DNA from: Cyrtodaria siliqua
Taxonomy: Eukaryota; Mollusca; Bivalvia; Adapedonta; Hiatellidae
Length of the DNA stretch: 64,000 nt
NCBI GenBank assembly: GCA_037043455.1
Contig: JAWPHD010001807.1
Coordinates: 1 to 64,000, forward strand
Direction: 5' to 3'
The notes under the pieces are model-generated. The model searched no databases and was not told the origin of the DNA. It saw nothing but the letters and a program-made list of their open reading frames with translations. The number at the start of each line of letters is the position of its first letter. The stretch's first letter is position 1. The position numbers were made by a program, and so were the translations under genes. Below are positions 1 to 11,465 of the stretch, in pieces.

Positions 1-499
1 TTTTATTTTATCAGGTTTTTTATCCCATAAAAATGCATACATTTTATCATTTATTAATTTAAGCTGTTCATCAGATGGGTTCGGTAATAGCCGGTAGGGT
101 TCAAATCACTCGCTGTTGTTTGAGCCCCTCCTGTTAATAACGCCCCGACGAAGCTCCAGCTGTTGTTTGAGCCCCTAAATGGCGTTTCACAACAAAAGGG
201 AAGCAACACATATATACTGCGATTTTATTGTGAAAACGTCATTTATAACAGATTAAGGGGAGGAAGTTTTGTATTGTAATCGTTTAGTTGAAGCACACGT
301 CGATATTGAAAAAAAAACATGCTATTGTGTTAGAGTTATAAAATTGATTATATGTATATGTTACTTATATTTTGCCACTATCTAGACGCAATTTCATTTA
401 TTATGTGCAGTTCTGTTTACGAATAACCGATTACCACGTGTATAGCTCTCCATACACACAAACCTATGACTTTACACATCTCCTTCGGAGGATGTCATA
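1..499. other. No gene seen
   Basis: AT-rich flank. An 18-bp phrase ending TTTGAGCCCCT occurs twice (about 111-130 and 157-176). No exon or element was recognised. Confidence 0.4.
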
Positions 500-592
500 C
501 TTTCATAGTAGGCTTATCTTACCCGAGGAAATCGAACCTTTGACGTCTGGGACGAGAGGCAAGTATGACCAATTATGCTAACCACTCATCCA
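500..592 (-). mobile_element. Possible tRNA-derived SINE relic
   Basis: On the minus strand, GGATGAGTGGTTAGCATAA resembles a tRNA A box and, about 45 bp further, GGTTCGATTTCC resembles a B box. No clear tail or target duplication is seen. It could be a decayed tRNA pseudogene. Confidence 0.4.
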
Positions 593-655
593 ACGCAACA
601 ATATGACTGGAAGAAATCGTTATTTTCAATACACAGGTTGAAGGAAATAAACAAA

Positions 656-728
656 AAGAAAAGAAAAAAAAAAAAAAAAAAACCCCAGAAAAAAACTTCT
701 TTTGAAAAAAAACTTCTTTTTTTTTTGT
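656..728. repeat. Low-complexity A/T tracts
   Basis: An A-run of about 20, then A- and T-rich runs. Open frames over it are artefacts. Confidence 0.85.
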
Positions 729-778
729 TATTTATATTTTTGTATAGACATGTATACAAACATCACAACATAACCACA

Positions 779-1030
779 GTGGTCTCTTACATCTGGTAGG
801 ATTGCTTTTGATTAAGGTCTCCTACATGGTGTATGCTTGTTTTTGACTATGGTCTCTTACACGGCGTCGAATTGTTTTTGACTATGGTCTCTTACATTGG
901 GTAGGATTGTTTCTGATGTACAGTTTTTCATTTAGTTGATATGCTCTGATGTTGTGCTCTGCTGTTGTATACATGTCTTCTACGGTCTCTTACATGGGGT
1001 AGGAATTTTGGGTAGGATTAATTTTGGTGT
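779..1030. repeat. Imperfect ~50-bp tandem repeat
   Basis: The phrase GGTCTCTTACAT followed by GGGTAGGATTG and TTTTGACTAT recurs at about 780, 815, 855, 885 and 985 with diverged spacing. Confidence 0.6.
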
Positions 1031-2747
1031 ACAGTTTTGCAATTATTTGATATGTTTTGATATTTGTATACAGGTATAGACAAAAACAAACAATCAGATT
1101 TTTATTTTTTTAAGATTTAACGCGTTCCTTCAACCTTTGTTTCAATACCGTTTTTCTAGTTACAATTGATTGCAAATCTGGTCGTGATATAGTCTGGGAT
1201 GTCGTGTTCTAAGGTGGATATAATATATTGGCATGGAATGTCTTCGACACATTCTCTTATTCACAAAAATCGGAGTATACATCTTTCATAACTTTCACGC
1301 AATAACTTTCACGCACAGTACCGTAACCAGACATAAACTTACACCGAGGCAAAGAAATATATTGGGTGACAAGTGGGTCGGGGAGGGCAAGGGCGGTTCC
1401 GGGGGGTATTGGTGCACCAGGCTAAAATCGGAAAAGTAATAAGTTTATGTATATAGTAAGCTTTTGTTGGTTGGGTTGTACAGGTGGTAGTGGGATGGGT
1501 CTAGGGGTGGGTCCAGTGCGGGCACCTAAAATCTGAAACGTATGTATTTTGACTGTTCTTTGGTTGTTAGTTAGGCAGGGGTTGGGGGCATGGGCGGATC
1601 CAGTTTGCATAAATCCATAAAATAAAGTCTTCTTACTTTAGAAAAAAGCTAGGGAGCATGCACCCTCCTCAGGGGCGGATAAAGGATTTGACATTGGGGG
1701 TGGGCGCAAGTTAAAAAAACAAGTAATAATCAAAACACACACACGCACGCACGCACGCACTCACGCACGCGTTGTTTCCAGTTAATGGGGTGATGCGCAA
1801 CTTTAAAAAACACTATTTACAGCCAACCCACAACCACTGCCCCCTCCCCCAAAAAACACAAAGAACACTCAACAACAACAAAAAGCACAAAACACAAAAC
1901 AACAACTGTTTTTGTCACATAATGCGTACAAGTCACATATTGCATATTGAGTTTTGACGCATTATTTGAATAATCACATTCGCTTTCTGTTTAAAAAGAA
2001 TTATGAAGTAGTAACGGCTTAGGAAGTAAACAGTAGGCGAATGTGAGAATACATACAGGGGAGAAGCCATATAAATCAAATAAGCCATTCTGTTATATTT
2101 CGTTAACTGATAGCAAGTGATAATGCCTAGGTGATGTGAGAGATATCCTGATAAGAGAAATACGATGTCTCTGTCATCTGTTAACTTTAATTTTGTTCCC
2201 CGTGAGGTTGCGGGGTAGAAAACAACCACTGCAATCTCACAAAGACACCGTCACATACAGAGGGGTCGGACCTCCCCAACCACCCACTCTACCCACACAC
2301 ATTCATATTCATTTTGTCATTTTTTATCATGCCTATTCAAGGTCTTTATCATGAGACCGCGTATGCAAACGTGGAAACGTGGCTCCATCGTAAATGGAGT
2401 GTCAATTATAGAATTTGCAGCAATTCTGCAGTTTGGCAGGTAAGAAGGTTCTAGGCCCAATCTTCATATTTTATCTTGATGTAAATGGAGGATGAGCAGC
2501 CTGGCACGTTCGTTCCTGTTAGGCGCCATATAACCTTTCATGTGTTGTTACGCCTAAAACACAAATCAATTCAATTAACGTTTTTTAGGCATACAGGAGA
2601 GAAGCTTAATAGAGTAAGATATTAGGCGATGTGATAGATGTTTCTATTGCCTTTAATTTTCCGAACAGGCCTAGTTACCAATTTTAGCAAAGTAGAAGTT
2701 ACTAGTGCCTAATTAACTGTTATACCAGCCGCAATCACGCATTAATC
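1031..2747. other. Repeat-derived intergenic DNA, no gene seen
   Basis: It contains GGGTGGG-rich diverged repeats (1375-1690), an (AC/GCAC)n microsatellite at about 1735-1770, and a partial duplication sharing CATACAGGrGAGAAGC (about 2050 and 2590). No splice-bounded exon was recognised. Confidence 0.45.
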
Positions 2748-5499
2748 GTGGTCGAGTAAACCTATCCTACTGTGGTCGAGTAAGCCTATCCTACTGTGGT
2801 CGAGTAAGCATATCCTACTGTGGTCGAGTACACCTATCCTACTGTGGATGAGTAAGCCTATTCAACTGTGGCCGAGTAAACCTATCCTACTGTGGTCGAG
2901 TACACATATCTTGCTTTGGACGAGTAAACCTATCCTACTGTGGACGCGTGATCCTATCCTATTGTGGTCGAGTAAACCTATCCTACTGTGGTCGAGTAAA
3001 CCTATCCTACTCTGGATGAGTAAACCTATCCAACTGTGGACGAGTAAACCTATCCTACTGTGATCGAGTAAGCCTATACTACTGTGGTCCAGTAAGCATA
3101 TCTTACTGTAGACGAGTAAACCTATCCTACTGTGGACGAGTAAGACTATCCTACTGTGGTCGGGTAAACCTATGCTACTGTGGTCAAGTAAACCTATCCT
3201 ACTGTGGTCAATTAAACCTATCATACTGTGGTCGAGTAAGCATATCCTACTGTGGTCGAGTAGTCCTATCGTACTGTGGTCGTGTAAACCTATTCTACTG
3301 TGGACGGTAACCTATCCTACTTTGGTCGAGTAAACCTATCCTACTTTGGTCGAGTAAGGATATCCTACTTTGGACGAGTACACCTATCGTTCTGTGGACG
3401 AGTAAACATATCCTACTGTGGACGAGTACATCTATCCTACTGTGGTCGAGTAAGAATATCCTAGTGTGGACGAGTAAGCCTATCTACTGTAGACGAGTAA
3501 GCCTAACCTACTATGGTCGAGTAAACCTCTCCTACTTTGGAGGAGTAAACCTATCCTACTGTGGTCGGGTACACCTATCCTACTGTGATCGAGCAAACCT
3601 GTCATACTGTTGTCTAGTAAACCTATCCTGCTGCGATAGAGTAAACATATCCTACTTTGGACGAGTAAGCCTATCCTACTGTGGTCCAGTAAACCTATCC
3701 TACCGAGGTCGAGTAAACCTATCTTACTGTGGCTGAGTAAACCTATCCTGCTGTGGACGAGTAAACCTATCCTACTGTGGACGAGTAAACCTATCCTACT
3801 GTGGTCGAGTAAACCTATCCTACTGTGGTAGAGTAAACCTATCCTACAGAGGTCGTGTATGCATATAGTACTTTTGTCGAGTAAGAATATCCTACTGTGG
3901 ACGAGTAAGCCTTTCCTACTGTGGTCGAGTACACCTATCCTACTGTGAACGAGTAAGCATATCCTACTGTGGACGAATAAACCTATCCTACTGTGGTCGT
4001 GTACGCCTATCATACTGTGGTCGAGTAAGCCTATCCTACTGTGGTCGAGTAAGCCTATCCTACTGTGGACGATTACGCCTATCCTACTCCGGTAGAGTAA
4101 GCCTATCCTACTGTGGTCGAGTAAGCCTACTCTACTGTGGACGGGTAAACCATCCTATCCTACTGTGGACGAGTAATCCTATCCTGCTGTTGTTGAGTAA
4201 ACCTATCCTACTGTGGTGGAGTAAACCTGTCCTATTGTGGTCGAGTACAAATATCCAACTGTGGACGAGTCCACCTATCCTACTGTGGACGAGTAAACCT
4301 ATCCTACTGTGGTCGAGTAAACATATCCTACTCTGATCGATTAAACCTGTCCAACTGTGGTCGAGTAAACCCATCATACTGTGGTCCAGTGAACCTAACC
4401 TACTATGGTCCAGAAAGCCTATTCTACTGTGGACGAGTAAACCTGTTCCACTGTGGTCGAGTAAACCTATCCTATTGTGGTCGAGTAAACCTATTCTGCT
4501 GTGCTCGAGTAAACATATCCTACTGAAGTCGCTTAAAGCTTTTCAATTGTGGTCGAGTACACTTATCCTATGGCGGTTGAACAAACCTAACCTTCTGTTG
4601 TCGAGTATACATAACCGACTGTGGTCGAGTAAACCTATCCTACAGTGTTCGAGTAAACCTGTCCTAGTGTAATCGAGTAAACCTGTCCTACAGTTGTCGA
4701 GTAAACTCATCTTACTGCGTTCGAGTAAACCTATCCTACTGTGGTCGAGCAAACTTATCCTACTGTTTTCAAGTAAATCTATCCTACTGTTGTCAAGTGA
4801 ACATGTCCTGTTGTGATCGAGTAAAACATTCCTATTATGGTCGAGTAAACTTATCCTATTGTGTTCGAGTAAACCTATACTACTGTGTTCGAGTAAACCT
4901 ATTTTATTGTGTTCGAGTAAACATATCTATTGTGGAAGAGTAAACTTATCCTACCGTGTTCGAGTCAACCTATCATACTGTGTTCGAGTAAACCTATCCT
5001 GCTGTGGTCGAGTAAACCTATCCTACTGTGATAGAGTTAACCTATCCTACTGTGGACGAGTAAACCTATCCTACTGTGGTCGAGTAAACCTATCCTACTG
5101 TGGACGAGTAAACCTATTCCACTGTGGTCGAGTAAACCTAACCTACCTTGGTCGAGTAAACCTATCCTACTGTGGACGAGTAAACCTATCCTACTGAGGT
5201 CGAGTAAACCTATCCTACTGTGGACGAGTAAACCTATCCTACTGTGGACGAGTAAACCTATCCTACTGTGGACCAGTAAACCTGTCATACTGTGGTCGAG
5301 TAAACCTATCCTACTGTGGACTAGTAAATTTATCCTACTGTGAACGAGTAAATCTATAATACTGTGGCCGAGTAAACCTAGCATACTCTGGTCGAGCAAA
5401 CATTTCATACTGTGGTCGAGTAAACCTATCCTACTGTAGTCGAGTAAACCTATCCTACTGTGGACGAGTAAACCTGTCATACTGTGGACGAGTTAACCT

Positions 5500-8400
5500 A
5501 TCCTACTGTGGACGAGTAAACCTGTCATACTGTGGACGAGTAAACATATCCTACTGTGGACGAGTAAATCTATCATACTGTGATCGGGTAAACATATCTT
5601 ACTGTGGACGAGTAAACCTATCCTTCTGTGGTCGAGTAAACCTATCCTACTGTGGTCGAGTAAACCTATCCTACTGTGGACGAGTAAAATTATCCTACTG
5701 TGGACGAGTAAACCTATCCTACTGTGGACGAGTAAACCTATTATATGTGATCCTGTAAACCTATCCTACTGTGGTCGAGTACACCTATCCTACTGTGTTG
5801 GAGTTAACTTTTCCTACTGTGGTCGAGTAAACCTGTCCTACTGTGGTCGAGTAAACCTGGCCTACTTTTGACGAGTAAACCTGTTCTACTGTGGTCGAGT
5901 AAACCTGTCCTACTGTGGTCGAGTAAACCTGTCCTACTGTGGACGAGTAAACATATCCTACTGTGGTCGAGTACACCTATCCTACTGTGGTCGAGTACAC
6001 CTATCATACTCTGATCGAGTACACCTATGACACTATGGTCGATTAGACCTTTTGTACTGTGGTCGAGTACACTTATCGTACTGTGGACGAGTAAACCTAT
6101 CCTACTGTGCTCGAGTAAATATATCCTACTGTGCTCGAGTAAACCTATCCTACTGTGGTCGAGTACACCTATCCTACTATGGACGAGTGAACCTATCCTA
6201 CTGTGGACGAGTAAACATATCCTACTCATTTCGAGTAAACCTATCCTACTGTGGTCGAGTACACCTATCCTACTGTGAACGAGTTAACCTATCCTACTGT
6301 GGACGAGTAAACTTATCCTACTCCTTTCGAGTAAACCTATCCTACTGCGTTCGAGTACACCTATACTACTGTGGTCGAGTAAACCTATCCTACTGTGGTC
6401 GAGTAAACCTATCCTACTGTGGTCGAGTACACCAATCTTACTTTGGTCGACTAAACCTATCCAACTGTGGTCGAGTAAACCTATCCTACTGTGTTGTGGT
6501 CGAGTATGCCTATCCTACTGTGGTAGAGTAAACCTATCCCACTATGGACGGGTAAACATATCCTACTGTGGTCGAGTAAATCTATCCTACTGTGGTCGAG
6601 TACATCTATCCTACTGTGGACGAGTAAACATATCGTACTGTGATGTGGTCGAGTACGCCTATCCTTCTGTGGTCGAGTAAACCTATCCTACTGTGGACGG
6701 GTAAACATATCCTACTGTGGTCGGTTACACCTATCCTACTCTGGTCGAGTACATCTATCCTACTGTGGACTAGTAAAAATATCCTACTGTGGTCGAGTAC
6801 ACCTTTCCTACTGTGGTCGATTACGCCTATCCTACTGTGGTCGACTACGCCTATCCTACTGCGGACGAGTGAACATATCCTGTTGTGGTCGATGACACCT
6901 ATTCTACTGTGGTCGTGTAAACCTATCCTACTGTGGTCGAGTACGCCTATCCTACTGTTGTCGAGTACATCTATCCTACTGTGATCGAGTAAACCTATCC
7001 TACAGTGGACTAATACACCTATCCTACTGTGGTCGAGTACACCTATCTTACTGTGTTCGAGTAAACCTATCGTCCTGTGGTCGAGTACACCTATCCTACT
7101 GTGGTCGAGTAAACCTATCCTACTGTGGTAAAATTCACCTATCCTACTGTCGTCGATTAAACCTATCCTTCTGTCGTCGAGTAAACTTATCCTACTGTGG
7201 ACGTAGGAAACTATCCCACTGTGGTCGAGTACACCTATCCTACGGTGGTCGAGTAAACCTGTCCTACTGTGGTCGTGTAAACCTATCCTACTGTGGTCGA
7301 GTACACCTATCCTACTGTGGTCGAGTAAACCTATCCTACTGTGGTCGAGTACACCTATCCTACTGTTTTCGAGTAAACCTATTCTACTTTGGTCGAGTAC
7401 ACCTATCCTACTGTGGTCGAGTAAACCTATCCTACTGTGGTCGAGTACACTTATCTCACTGTGGACGAGTAAACATGTCATACTGTGGACGAGTAAACAT
7501 ATCCTACTGTGGTCGAGTAAACCTATCCTACTGTGGACGAGTAAATCAATCATACTGTGATCGAGTAAACATACTTGACTGTGGACGAGTAAACCTATCC
7601 TTCTGTGGTCGAGTAAACCTATCCTACTGTGGTCGAGTAAACATATCCTACTGTGGACGAGTAAAATTATCCTACTCTGGACGAGTAAACCTATCCTACT
7701 GCGGACGAGTAAACCTATTATACTGTGATCCTGTAAACCTATCCTACTGTGGTCGAATACACCTGTCCTACTGTGTTGGAGTAAACTTTTCCTACTGTGG
7801 TCGAGTAAACCTGTCCTACTGTGGTCGAGTAAACCTGGCCTACTTTGGGCGAGTAAACCTGTCCTACTGTGGTCGAGTAAACCTGTCCTACTGTGGTCAA
7901 GTAAACCTGTCCCTCTGTGGTCGAGTAAACCTGTCCTACTGTGGACGAGTAAACCTATCCTACTGTGGTCGAGTACACCTATCCTACTGTGGTCGAGTAC
8001 ACCTATCATACTCTGATCGAGTATACCTATCTCACTATGGTCGATTAGACCTTTTGTACTGTGGTCGAGTACACTTATCATACTGTAGACGAGTAAACCT
8101 ATTCTACTGTGCTCGTAGCCTATCCTACTGTGCTCGAGTAAATCTATCCTACTGTGGTCGAGTACACCTATCCTACTGTGGACGAGTGAACCTATCCTAC
8201 TGTGGACGAGTAAACATATCCTACTCATTTCGAGTAAACCTATCCTACTGTGGTCGAGTACACCTATCCTACTGTGAACGAGTAAATCTATCCTACTGTG
8301 GACGAGTAAACTTATCGTACTCCTTTCGAGTAAACCTATCCTACTGTGTTCGAGTACAACTATACTACTGTGGTCGAGTAAACTTATCCTACTGTGGTCG

Positions 8401-9560
8401 AGTACACCTATCCTACTGTGAACGAGTAAATCTATCCTACTGTGGACGAGTAAACTTATCGTACTCCTTTCGAGTAAACCTATCCTACTGTGTTCGAGTA
8501 CAACTATACTTCTGTGGTCGAGTAAACTTATCCTACTGTGGTCGATTACACCAATCTTACTTTGGTCGACTAAACCTATCCTACTGTGGTCGAGTAAACC
8601 TATCCTACTGTGTTGTGGTCGAGTAGGCCTATCCTACTGTGGTAAAGTAAACCTATCCTACTATGGACGGGTAAACATATCCTACTGTGGTCGAGTAAAC
8701 CTATCCTACTGTGGTCGAGTACATCTATCCTACTGTGGACAAGTAAACACATCCTAATGTGATGTGGGCGAGTACACCTATCCTTCTGTGGTCGAGTAAA
8801 CCTATCCTACTGTGGACGGGTAAACATATCCTATTGTGGTCGAGTACACCTATCCTACTGTGGTTGGTGTCACCTATCCGACTCTGGTCGAGTACGCATA
8901 TCCTACTGTGGTCGACTACGCCTATCATATTGTGGACGAGTGAACATATCCTACTGTGGTCGATGACAACTATCCTACTGTTGTCGAGTAAACATATCCT
9001 ACTGTGGTCGAGTACGCATATCCTACTGTGGTCGAGTACACCAATCCTACTGTGATCGAGTACACCTATCCTACTGTGATTGAGTGCACCTATCCTACAG
9101 TGGTCGAATACACCTATCCTACTATGGTCGAGTACACCTATTCTACTGTGTTCGAGTAAACCTATCCTCCTGTGGTCGAGTACACCTATCCTACTGTGGT
9201 CGAGTAAACCTATCCTACTGTGGTCGAGTTCACCTATCCTACTGTCGTCGAGTAAACCTATCCTTCTGTCGCCGAGTAAACTTATCTTACTGTGGACGAA
9301 GGAAACTATCCTACTGTGGTCGAGTACACCTATCCTACGGTGGTCGAGTAAACATGTCCGACTGTGGTCGTGAAAACCTATCCTACTGTGGTCGAGTACA
9401 CCTATCCTACTGTGGTCGAGTAAACCTATCCTACTGTGGTCGAGTACACCTATCCTACTGTGGTCGAGTAAACCTATTCTACTTTGGTCGAGTACACCTA
9501 TCCTACTCTGGTCGAGTAAACCTATCCTACTGTGGTCGAGTACCCTTATGCTACTGTGGT
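5500..9560. repeat. Higher-order tandem duplication (~2.0-2.1 kb) within the minisatellite
   Basis: Rare variant units recur in the same order about 2 kb apart. Examples: GATTAGACCTTTTGTAC at 6041 and 8043; CTACTCATTTCGAG at 6222 and 8221; the extra TGTTG unit at 6492 and 8611; TGATGTGG at 6641 and 8759; the odd GACGwAGGAAAC unit near 7200 and 9295. The offset moves from about 1977 to 2119 and then 2095 because whole units were gained or lost. Copy 1 is about 5500-7450, copy 2 about 7470-9560. Confidence 0.88.
8270..8512. repeat. Five-unit (120-bp) duplication inside HOR copy 2
   Basis: The run of five variant units containing GTGAACGAGTAAATC, CGTACTCCTTTCGAG and TTCGAGTACAACTATAC appears twice in succession (about 8270-8390 and 8391-8511). 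The corresponding place in HOR copy 1 (6270-6370) has it once. This explains the 120-bp jump in offset between the two HOR copies. Confidence 0.85.
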
Positions 9561-10525
9561 TGATTAGACCTATCCTACTGTGATCGAGTCATGTATCCTA
9601 TAGTGGTCGAGTACACGTATCCTACTGTGGTCCAGTAAACCTATCCTACTGTGATCGAGTAAAGCTATCCTACTTTGGACGAGTAAACATATCCTACTGT
9701 GTTCGAGTAAACCTATCCTACTTTGGACTATTAAACCTATCCTACTATGACTGAATAAACGTATCCTACTGTGGTCGAGTACACCTATCCTACTGTGGTC
9801 GAGTAAACCGCTCCTACTGTGGTGGAGTAAACCTCTCCTATTGTGTTCGAGAAAACATATCATATTGTCGTCGAGTAAACCTATCCTACTGTGGTCGAGT
9901 AAATCTATCCAACTGTGATCGAATTAACCCAATACGATGTAGTTGAGAAAACCTGATATATTGTGGTTGAGTAAACCTTTCCTACTGTGTTCGAATAAGC
10001 AAATCATATTGTGGTTGAGTAAACCTATTATCTTGTGGTTGAGTAAACGTATTCATCTGTGGATGAGTAAGTACATACAACTGTGGTTGAGTAAACCTAT
10101 ACTATTTTGGCCGAATAAACCTTTCCTACTGTGGTCGAGTATACCTATCCTTCTGTGGTCGAGTAAGCCTATTGTACTATTGTCGAGTAAACATACACTA
10201 TTTTGGCTGATTAAATCTATCCTACTGTGGGCGATTTAACCTATCCTACTGTGGGTGATTAAACCTATCCTACTGTGAACGATTAAACCTATCACATTGT
10301 CGTTGAGTGAACTTATCCTACTGTGGTCAAGTAAACCTATTCTACTTTGATCAAATAAACCTCTTCTACTGTGTTGAGTAAACCTTTTCTACTGTTGTTG
10401 TGTAAACATTTTCTACTGAGGTTTTGTAAACATATTCAACTGTGGTTGTGTAAACGTCTTCTACTGTGGTTGAATAAACCTCTTTTTACTGAGGTTGTGT
10501 AAATCTATACTTCTCTGCTTGAGTA

Positions 10526-11065
10526 AACCTATCACAATGTTGTTATGACTTGTTGGTTGTTGTTGTATCCTATACTTTGTTAGTTTATGTCAATACCCGT
10601 ATCGTTTTTGAGTAAGTCTTTATTACTGAAGTGGTTTAGAATCTGTAGATAACAGGCTTTTATCACATAACATGGCTTGTGGGAGTGCAATAATGTCATG
10701 ACTTATTTCTCGTAATACATTAGTGTATTACAGATGCAAATGAGGACAAAATCACTGTGTTTGTATACAGTAAAACATTTAATCCCAATTGTTTTCATTG
10801 CATATCATACGGTACGTTCAGACGTCTTAATTATTTATCATTATTTGAAATGAATGTTAGTAACGTTAAATTTGGTTTAAGGTATCGCATTATTTGTAGG
10901 GCGAACGCATTTACAGCCGCATAACGTAGTGACGTCATGTAAACAACAAAACGACATTATGATTTGTTTTACAAATTGCCGCCGTATATAAGGAAAATTA
11001 ACAACATTAAAGTGTAACTATCACGTCGTAGGTATGTTATGTGATCAACAGAATCTTACATTCGG
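10526..11065. other. Gap between minisatellite and foldback; presumed 5' flank
   Basis: Unique-looking AT-rich sequence. It may hold the promoter and 5' UTR of the receptor gene, but I see no TATA box, initiator or 5' exon that can be defended. Confidence 0.35.
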
Positions 11066-11180
11066 GACTGTGTATTATTGACTTTAATAAACTCGTTGGA
11101 TAAAAAGATAGGATACTCGGCAAGAGCTCGTATCCTATCATTTTATCAAACTCGTTTATTAAAATCAATAATACACAGTC
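11066..11180. repeat. Foldback (hairpin) element, copy 1
   Basis: The 51-bp arms 11066-11116 and 11130-11180 are near-perfect inverted repeats with a 13-bp loop. The arm contains TTAATAAACTCGTTGGATA. The flank CACTCATGTATGATCCTC is shared, inverted, with the copy at 31.8 kb, so this is a family and not a chance palindrome. Confidence 0.88.
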
Positions 11181-11429
11181 ACTCATGTATGATCCTCTAT
11201 ATAAATTGAAATTGTTGTCCTTTAAGTTAGAGACCTCCTTTCGCTGATGTATGTTATAAATTGCTATACCTATGCACATTTATCTTGTTTTATTGTGTGG
11301 CAGTATACGTTTGGCGACTCATGTCTTAGTTTATGTAAATCTTTCGACTATTCGATTTATAGATAAAGTACCAATGATGAAGTGAAATCAGCTGTCAAAC
11401 AGATTTGTTATCGGACAATCCACTGTATC

Positions 11430-11465
11430 ATGGAGAAGCATTACGTATCATTTCTATTTAGTGTG
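11430..11465 (+). CDS. Exon 1: start codon and first half of signal peptide
   Basis: It encodes MEKHYVSFLFSV and ends in phase 0 at a strong GTAAGT donor. An in-frame upstream Met exists at 11382, but the downstream Met gives a better signal peptide (short charged n-region, then hydrophobic). Joining to exon 2, which also begins in phase 0, gives a continuous hydrophobic core; this is the main support. The 5' UTR and promoter are not identifiable. The 24-bp minisatellite ends about 0.9 kb upstream. Confidence 0.6.

Larger units (their letters stand above)
2748..10525. repeat. 7.8-kb minisatellite, 24-bp unit, about 320 copies
   Basis: A clean unit is 5075-5098, with core TGTGGTCGAGTAAACC. 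Most units are exactly 24 bp; a few are 21-27 bp. Recurrent dimorphisms are T/A in GTGGwCGAG, AAACC/ACACC/AAGCC, and CCTATCC/CCTGTCC. Both edges (about 2750-2800 and 9900-10525) are more diverged than the interior, as expected if unequal exchange homogenises the middle. Because 24 is a multiple of three and the unit lacks stops in several frames, long shadow ORFs arise on both strands (383 codons at 7475-8626; 540 codons on the other strand at 6606-8228). These translate to SYCGRVNL- or HSRIGLLD-type octapeptides, have no start context, and are not genes. Confidence 0.97.

Noticed and set aside
6606..8228. 540-codon minus-strand and 383-codon plus-strand open frames in the minisatellite, as repetitive proteins
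   Set aside because: They follow from a stop-free 24-bp (8-codon) period. Both strands and several frames are open, frames change at every off-length unit, and there are no splice sites, start context or non-repeat termini.
2748..10525. CRISPR-like array
   Set aside because: Units are contiguous without unique spacers, and the window is eukaryotic.
2748..10525. Array unit as a tRNA A box (TGGTCGAGTA resembles the Ser/Leu D arm)
   Set aside because: The GG that ends an A box is missing and no B box occurs; the similarity is short enough to be chance.
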